Positions 18,336-27,423 are shown, counted from the first letter of the stretch. The stretch: DNA of 64,000 nt from Mucilaginibacter pallidiroseus (GCF_007846085.1 NZ_VOEJ01000001.1:1-64000); one strand, 5' to 3'. Notes: generated by a model from the letters alone, not told the origin. Program-made: numbers and translations.

Positions 18336-18469
18336 ATATCCAAAATTACTTCATAACAGTTCTTTAACCCGCAAAGCGAAGTACCATGTAGGTATACAAC
18401 TTACGCGTTAATTTCTCACATTTTCCAGATACATCAATAGCTAATTGCAAGCCTAACGCCATTATAAAG

Positions 18470-18500
18470 GCCGGTTGCAAATTTGCTGCAACCGGCTTTT
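18470..18500 (-). terminator. Hairpin terminator after the 18514 lipoprotein gene
   Basis: Perfect 10-bp stem GCCGGTTGCA (18470-18479) / TGCAACCGGC (18487-18496). T-rich flanks occur on both sides (TTTT on the plus strand, CTTTATAAT on the minus), so it may work both ways. It lies 18 nt past the lipoprotein stop. Confidence 0.7.
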
Positions 18501-18513
18501 GAATTATTTATTC

Positions 18514-18750
18514 TTAATGCTTCTGTTTGTGCTCAGAGTCAATGGCGTGCGTTTTCTCGCTCCCCGGCCCTACATTGTTAGCGCTGGTGTCTTCTTTAGT
18601 TTCTTCCGGCCTGCCTACACCGTTGTCGGCACTGTCAAATACCGCACTGTCTGGCTTGTCATTAGTGCCAACGGCACTTGTGGAGGTATCGTCGCAAGCA
18701 GCAAAGGCGATGCTTACAAGTAAGTATAAAATTGCAATTGATTTTTTCAT
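18514..18750 (-). CDS. Small acidic lipoprotein
   Basis: 78 residues: signal peptide LYLLVSIAFAACDD with the lipid-modified Cys at about 19, then a disordered Asp/Ser/Thr/Gly-rich tail ending HKQKH. It has the same style as the 24217 lipoprotein. It is directly downstream of the dehydrogenase gene (11 nt), probably the same transcript, and ends at a strong hairpin. Function unknown. Confidence 0.7.
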   Translation of the reverse strand: MKKSIAILYLLVSIAFAACDDTSTSAVGTNDKPDSAVFDSADNGVGRPEETKEDTSANNVGPGSEKTHAIDSEHKQKH

Positions 18751-18761
18751 AGACCTTTTAT

Positions 18762-19640
18762 TTAAATCGTTGGTGTACCACCGGTTACCTGTATGGTAGC
18801 TCCGGATATATAACTTGCTTCGTCAGATGCTAATAGTACGTAAGATGATGCCAGTTCTACAGGCTGCCCTGCACGCTGCAAAGGAACATCTTGGCCAAAA
18901 GAAGTTACCTCTTCTTCGGTCATTGTAGAGGGGATAAGCGGTGTCCAGATAGGCCCCGGAGCTACGCAGTTTACACGGATTCCTTTTTCACCCCATAACT
19001 GGGCCATGTTTGATGTGAAATTTTGTATAGCGCCTTTTGTTGATGCGTAAGCAATTAATGTAGGCTTGGGTTTATAGGCATTAACAGATGTAGTATTTAT
19101 AACCGAGCTTCCTGGCTTCAGGTGCTCTTCTGCCATTTTGCATAAATAAAACATCGGGTAAATATTAGTTTTGAAAGTGCGTTCCCATTCCTCGGTCGAT
19201 ACCTCCTGTAACGATTGCCTCGACATCTGGAAAGCTGCATTGTTCACCAAAATGTCAATCCCGCCCAATTCGCTAACAGCTGTGTCAATGATTTTTTGGC
19301 AATGGCTTTCGGCGCTTATGTCTCCGCTTACTAATACAGCTCTGCGCCCTGCTGCATCCACATAATGCTTGGTTTCTGCTGCATCTTCATGTTCGTTAAG
19401 ATAAGCGATTAATACATCGGCACCTTCACGCGCAAAAGCAATGGCCACCGCTCTGCCAATGCCAGAGTCGCCACCAGTAATAATGGCTTTTTTTCCTGCC
19501 AGTTTACCACTGCCTTTATATGTATGTTCGCCGTGGTCGGCTTTGGGAGTGAGTTGACTTTCTGTTCCCGGTATGGCCTGTTGTTGTTCAGGAAAAGCGT
19601 TACTGCTGTTTTTTTCTCTTGGGTCGCTATTTGTTGACAT
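18762..19640 (-). CDS. Short-chain dehydrogenase, YghA/YhdF-like
   Basis: 292 residues. A 45-residue polar N-terminal extension precedes the Rossmann fold: TGGDSGIG (55-62), NNAA, and the catalytic YASTK. The long N-terminal extension and the VNCVAPGPIWTPLIPS block are typical of the 'glucose/ribitol dehydrogenase' stress-associated group (YghA, YhdF). Substrate unknown; NADP(H) or NAD(H) cannot be decided safely. It is followed closely by a small lipoprotein gene and preceded by a small hydrophilic-protein gene and another dehydrogenase, all on the minus strand, as in general stress clusters. Confidence 0.9.
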   Translation of the reverse strand: MSTNSDPREKNSSNAFPEQQQAIPGTESQLTPKADHGEHTYKGSGKLAGKKAIITGGDSGIGRAVAIAFAREGADVLIAYLNEHEDAAETKHYVDAAGRRAVLVSGDISAESHCQKIIDTAVSELGGIDILVNNAAFQMSRQSLQEVSTEEWERTFKTNIYPMFYLCKMAEEHLKPGSSVINTTSVNAYKPKPTLIAYASTKGAIQNFTSNMAQLWGEKGIRVNCVAPGPIWTPLIPSTMTEEEVTSFGQDVPLQRAGQPVELASSYVLLASDEASYISGATIQVTGGTPTI

Positions 19641-19694
19641 GTTGCTGTATTTTTCAGTTAAATCGATGTGTTTGAATTATGGGCCAGAGATTGA

Positions 19695-19943
19695 CTATGG
19701 TCTGTTGGTCTTTTGATTTTGATACGCTTTAGGCAGTGCTCCGTTATTTTTGCCTTCTTTAGTCTCCAAAGCCATGTGCCCGTTTTTAGGTGGCGAAAAT
19801 GTTTTTATTTCTTTATTGATATCGTCCTGACCAAGGCTGCTTTTTGCAGATGCATCTGCTGTTTGGGGTTGTTCATAAGCTTCATCAAAACTTAACTGAT
19901 TTGTTTCAGGTGGATGAACGGGCATCTCTTTATGGTTTTTCAT
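19695..19943 (-). CDS. Small hydrophilic protein
   Basis: 82 residues, no hydrophobic segment, rich in Lys, Glu, Asn, Gln and Pro (for example KNHKEMPVHPPETNQLSFDE). Probably intrinsically disordered. Comparable small hydrophilic proteins occur at 22424 and 27424, in the same stress-gene neighbourhood. No family recognised; a desiccation or osmotic-stress role would only be a guess. Confidence 0.55.
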   Translation of the reverse strand: MKNHKEMPVHPPETNQLSFDEAYEQPQTADASAKSSLGQDDINKEIKTFSPPKNGHMALETKEGKNNGALPKAYQNQKTNRP

Positions 19944-20005
19944 GTCTCTTTCTTATTTGCTTAATTTTATAACGCTAATCATAGGTTATTTGAAATGTCT
20001 GCAAA

Positions 20006-20770
20006 TCAAATTATTTGCAGGTGTGGCTTAACCTTTATATCTACAATGTCGCAGCGTTTGGGCTGGCTTAGTGTAAACAATATCACATTGGCAATATCTT
20101 CTGCTTTGAGCATTTCCAGGTTTTTTTGATTGTCTTGCTGGTCGCTTACGGATACGGGTTGCATGTCTGTACCTACAGCTCCGGGCTCTATGAGGGTGAC
20201 CTTTATGCCCTGCTCATTAACCTCCTTACGCAAGCTTTCTGTAAAACCTTGTATGGCCGCTTTAGTTGCCACATAAACAGAGCTGTCTTTCTCGCGCACA
20301 TCGGCACTCATCGAGCCAACGTTTACAATGTGGCCGCTTCCAACATCTTTCATTTTCTGCAGCGCTGTATGCGTGCAAGCAATGTATCCGGTAAGGTTGG
20401 TGTTCACTACTTTGTGCCATTCGCTGTATTCTCCATCAGCAACACCTTGGTAGGCTAGCGCAGCATTATTAATAAACATGTCAACTCCATTTAGATATTT
20501 TCCGGCCTCTTCAAACAGCCCGTTAACACCATCCTCAGTGGCCAGGTCTGCTATGGTGCCTTTTACACTGCCCTTCAAGTTTGAAGAGGCAACATCCGCA
20601 AGTAAATCATCAAGATGTTGCTGATCGGTGCCGTTGACAAATACATTTGCCCCATGCGACGCTAAGAGCAGCGCGGTGGCCCTGCCTATGCCTGTAGTGC
20701 CGCCCGTAATAATTACTGATAAACCGTTTACAACTTCTTGAGTGTAAACATTACTTTCCTGTAGTGCCAT
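20006..20770 (-). CDS. Short-chain dehydrogenase (SDR)
   Basis: 254 residues: nucleotide-binding GGTTGIGRA near the N-terminus, NNAAL, the active-site Ser in NVGSMSADV, and YVATKAAIQ with the catalytic Tyr and Lys. This is a classical SDR of the YdfG-like / clavaldehyde dehydrogenase type. Product specificity cannot be read from the sequence. It is part of a minus-strand run of stress genes; 62 nt separate it from the small hydrophilic gene downstream. Confidence 0.88.
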   Translation of the reverse strand: MALQESNVYTQEVVNGLSVIITGGTTGIGRATALLLASHGANVFVNGTDQQHLDDLLADVASSNLKGSVKGTIADLATEDGVNGLFEEAGKYLNGVDMFINNAALAYQGVADGEYSEWHKVVNTNLTGYIACTHTALQKMKDVGSGHIVNVGSMSADVREKDSSVYVATKAAIQGFTESLRKEVNEQGIKVTLIEPGAVGTDMQPVSVSDQQDNQKNLEMLKAEDIANVILFTLSQPKRCDIVDIKVKPHLQII

Positions 20771-20831
20771 ATTTGTTTTGTTTGTTTTTCATGATATTGT
20801 ACCTACCGGTAGCCACGTTTATTCACTCACG

Positions 20832-20853
20832 GCCATGCTACTAATGGCATGGC
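20832..20853. repeat. Inverted repeat after the DUF421 pair
   Basis: GCCATGC (20832-20838) and GCATGGC (20847-20853) can form a 7-bp stem. T-rich sequence follows on the plus strand, not on the minus strand where the genes lie, so its role as a terminator of the DUF421 operon is doubtful. Confidence 0.4.
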
Positions 20854-20859
20854 GTTTTA

Positions 20860-21564
20860 TTAATTTTGTTTTATTGATACAGCAGTTGTCCATACCTCAT
20901 GGCCACAACTTGGGCAACTGACATTTTTTTCCACCGATTTTTTGTCTTGGGAGAACCCGCAATTTTCGCAAGACACTATAGTATCCGATTTGTAAAACCT
21001 GTCATACATTTCGCTGTCATCCCGGGGTATAATAAAAAGGCCGGTTTGTGGCTCCTCCTCTTCAATAACCGTAAAGGCTCCGTTTGCTTCCATGTAAAGC
21101 CGCTTTACCTGGCCCAGGTGTTTAATCCCCGCAAAACGAAGCTGTGCAACTAAGCGTTCGCGTGTAAGCCGGGCTTTTTTCATTTCGGTTAAGTCCATAA
21201 CCGCGTTTTTTACAAGGATTGAGATATTACCCTGAGAGAGTTTTTCGAACGACTCGCTATAAAAGGCTTTTTTTGAAACCCATCTGCCTGTGAGCACAAC
21301 AATCACAGCAATAACAATGGCCGGAAGTAAACCCCTGTCTGGCGCTTGCAACGGTATACCGATGGTTGCTGCAAGGGTAACCATAGCTACCATATCGTTA
21401 CGCCCAAGCTGCGATGACATCCTTTTACCCAAAAGCCGCATGCAAACCATCAGCAGTAAGTATATCACGGCAGCTCTTATAACAAGTTCTATATAAAATG
21501 AACCCGGTACCTCGCCAACAAGCCAGCGCATCCAATCTGCTATTTTAATGTCGTCGGGCTTCAT
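20860..21564 (-). CDS. YetF/DUF421 membrane protein with C-terminal Cys cluster
   Basis: 234 residues. Three N-terminal transmembrane helices (about 22-110), including LLVMCMRLLGKRMSSQLGRNDM, the family hallmark, are followed by the YetF C-terminal alpha/beta domain with KARLTRERLVAQLRFAGI. After it comes CENCGFSQDKKSVEKNVSCP and then SCGHEVW: four cysteines as two CxxC knuckles, like a zinc ribbon or rubredoxin site. Role unknown; DUF421 genes often sit among stress or sporulation genes. It lies 5 nt from the other DUF421 gene upstream, so one operon. Confidence 0.88.
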   Translation of the reverse strand: MKPDDIKIADWMRWLVGEVPGSFYIELVIRAAVIYLLLMVCMRLLGKRMSSQLGRNDMVAMVTLAATIGIPLQAPDRGLLPAIVIAVIVVLTGRWVSKKAFYSESFEKLSQGNISILVKNAVMDLTEMKKARLTRERLVAQLRFAGIKHLGQVKRLYMEANGAFTVIEEEEPQTGLFIIPRDDSEMYDRFYKSDTIVSCENCGFSQDKKSVEKNVSCPSCGHEVWTTAVSIKQN

Positions 21565-21569
21565 ATAAA

Positions 21570-22265
21570 TTATATTATTGCATGGGTAAAGCTATTTTCG
21601 CCACATATCCTGCACGGCGAATGTTGGTTTTCTTTCGTAACATTTCCGCAATTAACGCAGGCCTTGTAATCGCCGGCTTTTTCTGCGCTTGTCATCTCGC
21701 CGTTCCGGTCTTGTGCATCATCGGGCGGATAAATTGGTAAACCGTATTGAGGCTTGGCGGCGGGGTAAACACTTAATAAGTCGCAAGCCTCCAGGTAAAC
21801 CCTTTCTACAGCACCCAGGTTAAATATCTTTTGGCCGCGCAATACTGAAAAAAGCTGTTGCCTTGATATCCTGTTAGCTACCATTTGCTCCAAATCGATC
21901 AGGCCATCATTAACCAATATATTTGGCTTACCCCGTGTAATGTTTTCAAACTTATGGCTACGAAAACCTATGTAGCTTATTCCGCGTTGAAAACCTACAG
22001 CGCATAGCAACAATGTTAAGCCCTGCAAAACTCCCCTATCCGGCGTTTGCATAGGTACCGAAACAATAGCACCTAAGGTGAGCATTACTGCCATTTCCAT
22101 AATGGTTAGCTGTCCGCTCATGCGTTTGCCCAGCCAGCTAACAACTATCAACAGCAGCACGTAGGTAATTATCGATCTGATCAGCACCTCCAGCAGGAAA
22201 ATTGGCGGTGCTTCGCCAAGTAATATTCTCGTCCAATCGCTTAGGTTAATTTCTTCCTTTTTCAT
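21570..22265 (-). CDS. YetF/DUF421 membrane protein with C-terminal Cys cluster
   Basis: 231 residues with the same layout as its neighbour: three helices, SWLGKRMSGQLTIMEMAVML, the soluble YetF domain (RISRQQLFSVLRGQKI), then CVNCGNVTKENQHSPCRICG. The two proteins are diverged tandem duplicates and may form a heteromer. The shared Cys tail is not a standard part of YetF as I know it. Confidence 0.88.
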   Translation of the reverse strand: MKKEEINLSDWTRILLGEAPPIFLLEVLIRSIITYVLLLIVVSWLGKRMSGQLTIMEMAVMLTLGAIVSVPMQTPDRGVLQGLTLLLCAVGFQRGISYIGFRSHKFENITRGKPNILVNDGLIDLEQMVANRISRQQLFSVLRGQKIFNLGAVERVYLEACDLLSVYPAAKPQYGLPIYPPDDAQDRNGEMTSAEKAGDYKACVNCGNVTKENQHSPCRICGENSFTHAII

Positions 22266-22423
22266 TGTTGATTGAATGCTTAAATTTTAGCTGATTCGGA
22301 AAGTAAGATTATCGTGATTAGCAGAACGATGATTAAAATGTGCGTTGCCGTAACCTTATTTTGGCGGGCTACGCTTCTCTGCCAACGCCTCTTTCTCTTA
22401 AATGAATGCACCTTAGCTCAGTA

Positions 22424-22657
22424 CTATTGGTTCTCGTTTTCGGTTTTACGGTGATATTGGTAGGCTTTTGGTTCAGCACCAATTGTGTTATTCGTGCCAT
22501 CTTCCGGGGCATTTTCCTTCATTTTATCCAACTGGTCTTCCTGCCGTGCTCCCTTAATAATCTCGCTACCGGTCTTTCGGTTCGGGTTACCTTGTGGGTC
22601 TTCATTTGATGGGTAATTTTGCTGTCCGGGAGCCATGTTTCCTTTTTTGTCTTCCAT
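22424..22657 (-). CDS. Small hydrophilic protein
   Basis: 77 residues, Asn/Gln/Glu/Lys/Pro-rich, no hydrophobic core (MEDKKGNMAPGQQNYPSNED at the start). Probably disordered. Similar in kind to 19695. No family known to me. Confidence 0.5.
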   Translation of the reverse strand: MEDKKGNMAPGQQNYPSNEDPQGNPNRKTGSEIIKGARQEDQLDKMKENAPEDGTNNTIGAEPKAYQYHRKTENENQ

Positions 22658-22876
22658 TTTGGCTATGTTTTTTGATTAAATTCCTTGTTATTTTATAGTG
22701 TTGTTGACTGCATATGATAAGCGAGGTTGGTGTTAGCCTGCTAACTCATAAAATAGTGTACACAGGCAATTGTTATTACGTGGTATATGTATGGGGATCG
22801 TCAAGTAAGGCAGTGTATATTTACAACATTTGGTTGTATTATTTGTTTTGAGTTAAAATATTAATTTATAAAGAAA

Positions 22877-23194
22877 CTAATCTATTGGCATTACCTTAAT
22901 ATTTGATGAGTTTAATTTCTTACTCAACATCACCTGGCAGGAAAGCCTGCTATTGGCACCTGCACCCGGCAACATTTCAAGCATAGCCAATTCATCTTTA
23001 GTTGGCGGTGGGAGATTATCGCCGCCTGATTTAAACATGATATGGCAGGTTCCGCATAGTGCGAGGCCTCCGCAGGCTGCAAGCATGCCTATGTCATGGG
23101 TTGACAATATTTCCATCAGGCTCCTGTTTTCGTCGCTATCTATCTTTAATTCAAGGTGCGAGCCATTTGCCGTCTCAACTTTTATATCTATCAT
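22877..23194 (-). CDS. 2Fe-2S ferredoxin
   Basis: 105 residues. The plant/adrenodoxin-type cluster ligands are in CGGLALCGTC (C-x5-C-x2-C) and LSCQV near the C-terminus. The short length and the acidic region before the last Cys fit a soluble electron carrier. It begins 3 nt after the reductase gene upstream, so the two form an electron-transfer pair: reductase reduces ferredoxin with NADPH. The final acceptor is not encoded nearby in an obvious way. Confidence 0.9.
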   Translation of the reverse strand: MIDIKVETANGSHLELKIDSDENRSLMEILSTHDIGMLAACGGLALCGTCHIMFKSGGDNLPPPTKDELAMLEMLPGAGANSRLSCQVMLSKKLNSSNIKVMPID

Positions 23195-23197
23195 CTG

Positions 23198-24203
23198 TCA
23201 AAAGCTATTTATGCCGTAAACCGTAGTGTATTTAAAACTTAACCTTTCATGAGGATACATATACTTAAAAGCACTTTGTGCCATTAGCGCTGCTTCATGA
23301 AACCCGGACAGTATGAGCTTCAACTTACCGGGGTAGGTGTTAATATCACCAATAGCATATATGCCGGGTTGGTTGGTTGAAAAGTCCTCCGGGTTTACCG
23401 TGATTGCCGACTTGTTAATGTTAAGGCCCCAATGCTCGAGCGGCCCTAATTTCGGGCTAAGGCCAAATAATGGCACAAAATGCTCTGTTGTTAATTTAAC
23501 GGTTTGCCCATCGTGCGTGAGTATTTCTGCCGACTGTAAGTGACCGTTGCCATGTAGCGCAACAACGTTAGCATTTAACAGCAAGTCCAACTGGCCGGCA
23601 GCTGCGAGCGCAAAAACCTTACCTGCCGTTTCTGGCGCTCCCCTAAAAGTGTCACCTCTATGAACAAGTACCACGCGTTCGGCCAATTCACTTAAAATCA
23701 CAGCCCAATCAAGAGCCGAATCGCCACCGCCTGCTAAAAGCACTTTTCGGCCACGCAATTTTTCGGGATTTCTGATCATGTACGACACTCCTTTACCCTC
23801 AAAATTCTCCAATCCCGTAATCGGAGGCTTCCTCGGTTCAAAGCAACCTAAGCCACCTGCAATAACCACCGCGCGGCAATGAATGCTGGTTTGGTAGTTG
23901 GTTATCAATACAAAACTGCCATCGCTAAGCCGTTCAAGTAAATCTACCCTTTCGCCTAGTGTATAGCCTGGGTTAAAGGGTGTGATCTGCTCCACAAGCT
24001 TGTTTACCAGATCAAGTGCGTTTATTGCGGGATACCCCGGAATATCATAAATCGGCTTTTGCGGGTACACCTCTGAAAGCTGCCCCCCCACTTGCGGCAA
24101 TGCATCAATTATATGGCACCGCATTTTTAGCAATCCTGCCTCAAACACGGCAAATAACCCTGCCGGGGCCGGCACCTATAACGGCTATATCAGTTTGTAT
24201 CAT
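23198..24203 (-). pseudogene. Ferredoxin-NADP reductase (TrxR-like), 1-nt frameshift at the FAD motif
   Basis: Thioredoxin-reductase-like ferredoxin-NADP(+) reductase, about 334 residues when corrected. The natural N-terminus is at 24203 (MIQTDIAVIGAGP). Directly after this the frame breaks: the DNA reads GGCCCCGGCAGG where GGCCCCGCAGG is needed for GAGPAGLFA. One surplus base lies in the G/C run at 24163-24168 (plus-strand numbering). The rest is intact: VLLAGGGDSALDWAV (NADPH site) and IYAIGDINTYPGKLKL. Starting from the GTG inside the motif (24175) would lose the FAD-binding loop. Because the ferredoxin partner is healthy and the lesion sits in a G/C homopolymer, a sequencing error is quite possible. 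Confidence 0.82.
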
Positions 24204-24216
24204 GTGAAAGACTTTA

Positions 24217-24414
24217 TTATCTACTGGAGCTATTCCCTGCATCGCTTGGTGATGACTGCCGGTTACCTTTAGTTGTATCCCTGTCAAATTTTGATTGCTT
24301 AGCAGTATCGGGGTTTGGCTCGTGGTGGTGCGACGTGCCTTGCGGGCTACCGCCGCCGCATGACATGCATACTAAGCAAATGCATAAGCACGCAATTAAA
24401 TCGAAGCTTTTCAT
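24217..24414 (-). CDS. Small lipoprotein
   Basis: 65 residues: signal peptide LIACLCICLVCMSCGGG with a probable lipidated Cys at about 19, then a His/Asn/Ser/Lys-rich disordered tail (THHHEPN-like). 13 nt upstream of the reductase start, so probably the same operon. Function unknown. Confidence 0.6.
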   Translation of the reverse strand: MKSFDLIACLCICLVCMSCGGGSPQGTSHHHEPNPDTAKQSKFDRDTTKGNRQSSPSDAGNSSSR

Positions 24415-24439
24415 ATAAGTGAATCTTTAAAATGTTGAA

Positions 24440-24826
24440 TCAATAACCCCGTTCATCAAAAAAGCGAACACGGTATAAAGGTGAATTTTGGGTTAACAAG
24501 CCTGCACTTAATGAAAAAATGCCTAGTAGCACATGTGGCCACACCACCAACTGGGCAAAACCATAAATAAAAGGGCTGGCAATTAAAACGCAGCCAGCAA
24601 GCATATCAATAGTTAAATGAAGTTGCATGGGCACGGCTTTGAATAGGCCCAACTGATGTTGGCTAAAAAGCGCCATTACAAGTTGCATTGAGCCGATTAG
24701 TAACGGTATAAAAAGAGGAGCGCCCCCAAGATGGGCAAAACCAAATATCCAGGGAGAAAAGGTAATTAAGGCGCCGGCCAAATAGTCGAGCACAGCGTGG
24801 GTTTTAGTTGAAATAATTGCTTTCAT
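24440..24826 (-). CDS. SPW-repeat membrane protein
   Basis: About 128 residues from the ATG at 24826. A longer frame to 24904 adds an N-terminus that does not look membrane-like or conserved. Four hydrophobic helices in two repeats: LAGALITFSPWIFGFA and LAGCVLIASPFIYGFA, the SPW repeat with SPW/SPF. Such proteins are small inner-membrane proteins of unknown function. Minus strand, near the reductase operon. Confidence 0.75.
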   Translation of the reverse strand: MKAIISTKTHAVLDYLAGALITFSPWIFGFAHLGGAPLFIPLLIGSMQLVMALFSQHQLGLFKAVPMQLHLTIDMLAGCVLIASPFIYGFAQLVVWPHVLLGIFSLSAGLLTQNSPLYRVRFFDERGY

Positions 24827-25174
24827 AACACTGATTCTTTTTAAAGATATATGGGGTCTATAAACCCTATTTAGAATCGGCATGTACGGTATTAGGAACT
24901 TCAAGTAGGTAAATACATAACTTAGGTAGTTGCCTATTGTTTTAACAAATGTATTTTAAATTAATATTGACATCTTTATATTAATTATTAAATAAAAATA
25001 AAAACAATGGATTACAAATTTGTTATATGATTAGCAAAAGCTGATTCTCACGCAATCAGCAGCTGATTTGACTTTATAAGTGCAACGTATTACAAATAAA
25101 ACTTTTAGTTGTGCGCGCAACCAATTAGTTCCGGCGATATAAATACTTCTTAAAATAAACTTTTAGATAATAGG
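24827..25174. other. Divergent intergenic region
   Basis: 348 bp between the minus-strand SPW gene and the plus-strand alcohol dehydrogenase gene, very AT-rich. Promoters for both should lie here. I found no clear operator or hairpin. Confidence 0.45.
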
Positions 25175-26227
25175 ATGAAAGCAGCCTTAAAAAATGAAAG
25201 CGGCGAGTTTGATGTGGAAGAGGTGCAAACACCGGCTATTCCTCATCCCGACTGGGTACTTGTAAGGATTAAAGCTACCGGAATTTGCGGTACAGATTTG
25301 CGGCACTGGAAGAAAGATGAGCCCGAGCTAAACCACAAAATTATGGGGCATGAACTTGCCGCCGAGGTGGTAGATATAGGCAGCCAGGTAACAGGTTACA
25401 AAGCAGGAGACAGGGTGGTGGTTGAAACCCTACTTGGCGATGGAACCTGCGAGTGGTGCAGAGTGCAACAATATAACTTATGCCCTAATTTGTACAAAGT
25501 GCGGATGGAAACGGTATCCCGCGCTTTTGCAGAGTATTTAATAGCGCCGGCCGAAAAACTACATTTATTGCCTGATCATATCAGTTTTGAAGAAGCTACG
25601 GTTTTAGATACATTTTCGGTATCGATGCATGCTATCCAGCTAAGTGGAGTAAAAATAAATGATACTGTTGTTGTAATAGGTGCCGGGCCCATAGGGCTTG
25701 CCCAACTGCAGCTTGCCAAGCTAAGCGGGGCACGAGTTGCCATAGTTGACAAAGTTGAATCGTCGTTACAGATAGCTCACGAGCTGGGTGCCGACCTGGC
25801 TGTTAATTCTAAAACACAAGATGCGCATCAGCAAATCATGAACTTTACTAATGGAAAAGGTGCTGATATAGTATTTGAATGCGCGGGCGGCCCCTCAATG
25901 CCGCAAACCTTGCCACAAGCAATATCATATGTGCGCATCAGCGGTAAAGTTGTAATTGTTGGCGGGTTTGATCCGGGTGATATAGCCATACCGTTACCAT
26001 GGCAGCACATCCAAATGGCCGAAATTAAAATTATTACAAGCGCCAGCTACGCATTTTGGGACATACATTCGGAAATGAAGCTGTGCCTGGACTTGTTAGC
26101 AAATGGTAAAATAAACACAAAAAAAATGATCACCCATACTTTTAACCTTGATGATATTAATCATGCGTTTGAAACTGCGCAGGATAAGGAAAGTAGCGGT
26201 GCCGTTTTTGTAGCCCTACAAGTTTAA
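25175..26227 (+). CDS. Zinc-dependent alcohol/polyol dehydrogenase (MDR)
   Basis: 350 residues. Catalytic zinc site GICGTD and GHELAAEVVDIG. NAD-binding VIGAGPIGLAQLQLAKLSGA (about 168-187). The structural-zinc lobe reads GDGTCEWCRVQQYNLC: three of the usual four Cys, the first replaced by Asp, so that zinc may be bound unusually or not at all. Closest in look to sorbitol/threonine dehydrogenases; the substrate is not decidable. Monocistronic, followed by a manganese catalase gene on the same strand 161 nt away. Confidence 0.88.
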   Translation: MKAALKNESGEFDVEEVQTPAIPHPDWVLVRIKATGICGTDLRHWKKDEPELNHKIMGHELAAEVVDIGSQVTGYKAGDRVVVETLLGDGTCEWCRVQQYNLCPNLYKVRMETVSRAFAEYLIAPAEKLHLLPDHISFEEATVLDTFSVSMHAIQLSGVKINDTVVVIGAGPIGLAQLQLAKLSGARVAIVDKVESSLQIAHELGADLAVNSKTQDAHQQIMNFTNGKGADIVFECAGGPSMPQTLPQAISYVRISGKVVIVGGFDPGDIAIPLPWQHIQMAEIKIITSASYAFWDIHSEMKLCLDLLANGKINTKKMITHTFNLDDINHAFETAQDKESSGAVFVALQV

Positions 26228-26388
26228 AATTTCCGGGTGCATCAAATTATTTATAGCTGTATCTAAGCGATACCATTACGCAATCCGTCTACCGCAGGCA
26301 CTACTAAGGTGCTGTTACTTGCTGATATTTGGCTGGTAGTTTACCAATTAAATAACTAAATATTTATATCTAAAAACAAGGGTAAATT

Positions 26389-27270
26389 ATGTTTTATCAT
26401 GACAAGAAACTACAGTACCAGGTACGTGTAGAAACACCAAATCCGGCGTTTGCGAAATTGTTGCAGCAGGCAATTGGCGGTATCGAGGGCGAAATAAGGG
26501 TATGCTTACAATACCTGTTTCAGGCGTGGGGAAGTCGCGGCCCTGCTAAATACAGGGATATGTTGCTTGACACAGGAACCGAAGAAATCTCCCATATCGA
26601 AATGCTAAGCACTGCCGTAGCACTCAACCTTGAAGGGGCTACCAATGAGTTGAAGGATAAGGTGGCCGGTGAGAACCCGATAGTAAGCAGTATATTAGGC
26701 GGGATGGATCCGCGGCATGTGCTATCATCGGGTTTGGCTGCAATGGCAGTTGATAGTAACGGTGTGCCTTTCAATGGATCATGGGTAGTAGGAAGCGGGA
26801 ACATCGCGGCGGATATGTATGCTAACGTGATGGCCGAGTCGACAGGTAGGGTGTTGGCAACGCGTTTATGGGAGCTTACCGATGACGCCGGCATGAAAGA
26901 TATGCTTGCGTTTTTAATTGCCCGTGATACCATGCACCAAAACCAATGGCTGGCCGTGATTGAGGACTTAGGCGGTGTTGGTAGCAATTTGCCAATACCA
27001 AATACCTTCCCGATGAGCGATCAGGTGCGCGAGTTTGAATATGCTTTTGTTTCCACAAACATTGAACAGCCACCAGCACCGGATGCACGCTGGGCAAGCG
27101 GCCCGTCAATTGACGGCAAAGGCGAATTTAAATATGTTTATGCGTCGCCGCTGGGCCAGGAGCCGGTTTTGGGTCCGCCGGATGTTAAAGGCTATGCGCA
27201 AGAGCAACAAATGACAGGTGGACTTGACAAAGGCATACTCGAGAATATAAAGGACACTATTTTACCATGA
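26389..27270 (+). CDS. Manganese (non-haem) catalase
   Basis: 293 residues, usual length. The dimanganese ligands are visible: E35 (IEGEIRVCLQ), E66 and H69 (TGTEEISHIEM), then E and H in MAESTGRVLATRLWELTDDA and ARDTMHQNQWL. It breaks down hydrogen peroxide in the cytosol. It stands alone with its own terminator. Together with KatG and Ohr downstream, the window carries three independent peroxide-removing enzymes. Confidence 0.95.
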   Translation: MFYHDKKLQYQVRVETPNPAFAKLLQQAIGGIEGEIRVCLQYLFQAWGSRGPAKYRDMLLDTGTEEISHIEMLSTAVALNLEGATNELKDKVAGENPIVSSILGGMDPRHVLSSGLAAMAVDSNGVPFNGSWVVGSGNIAADMYANVMAESTGRVLATRLWELTDDAGMKDMLAFLIARDTMHQNQWLAVIEDLGGVGSNLPIPNTFPMSDQVREFEYAFVSTNIEQPPAPDARWASGPSIDGKGEFKYVYASPLGQEPVLGPPDVKGYAQEQQMTGGLDKGILENIKDTILP

Positions 27271-27279
27271 TAAGCTAAA

Positions 27280-27307
27280 GCCTGCGGCAAATACCGCAGG
27301 CTTTTTT
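27280..27307 (+). terminator. Intrinsic terminator of the Mn-catalase gene
   Basis: 8-bp stem GCCTGCGG (27280-27287) / CCGCAGGC (27294-27301), 6-nt loop, then six T (27302-27307). Confidence 0.9.
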
Positions 27308-27423
27308 ATCTAATTACTCTTTAATTAATTTGGCAAGGCATATCATGATGTCAACACGTAATCATCGCAGCAAATTGCGTATTTACACATCAAGCTACCT
27401 ATTTATTTTCGTGTTAATTAAAT

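Noticed and set aside
24175-24203. GTG 24175 as the true start of the ferredoxin reductase
   Set aside because: It would begin inside the FAD glycine loop and lose the first beta strand, while a perfect N-terminal strand lies just upstream in another frame.
486-24203. All frameshifts of the left half being sequencing errors
   Set aside because: Three single-base shifts (5511, 7100, 24165) could be errors, but the in-frame stops at 882, 15238 and 15277 and the truncated 5' ends cannot be explained by single-base indels, and the right 40 kb shows no disrupted gene.
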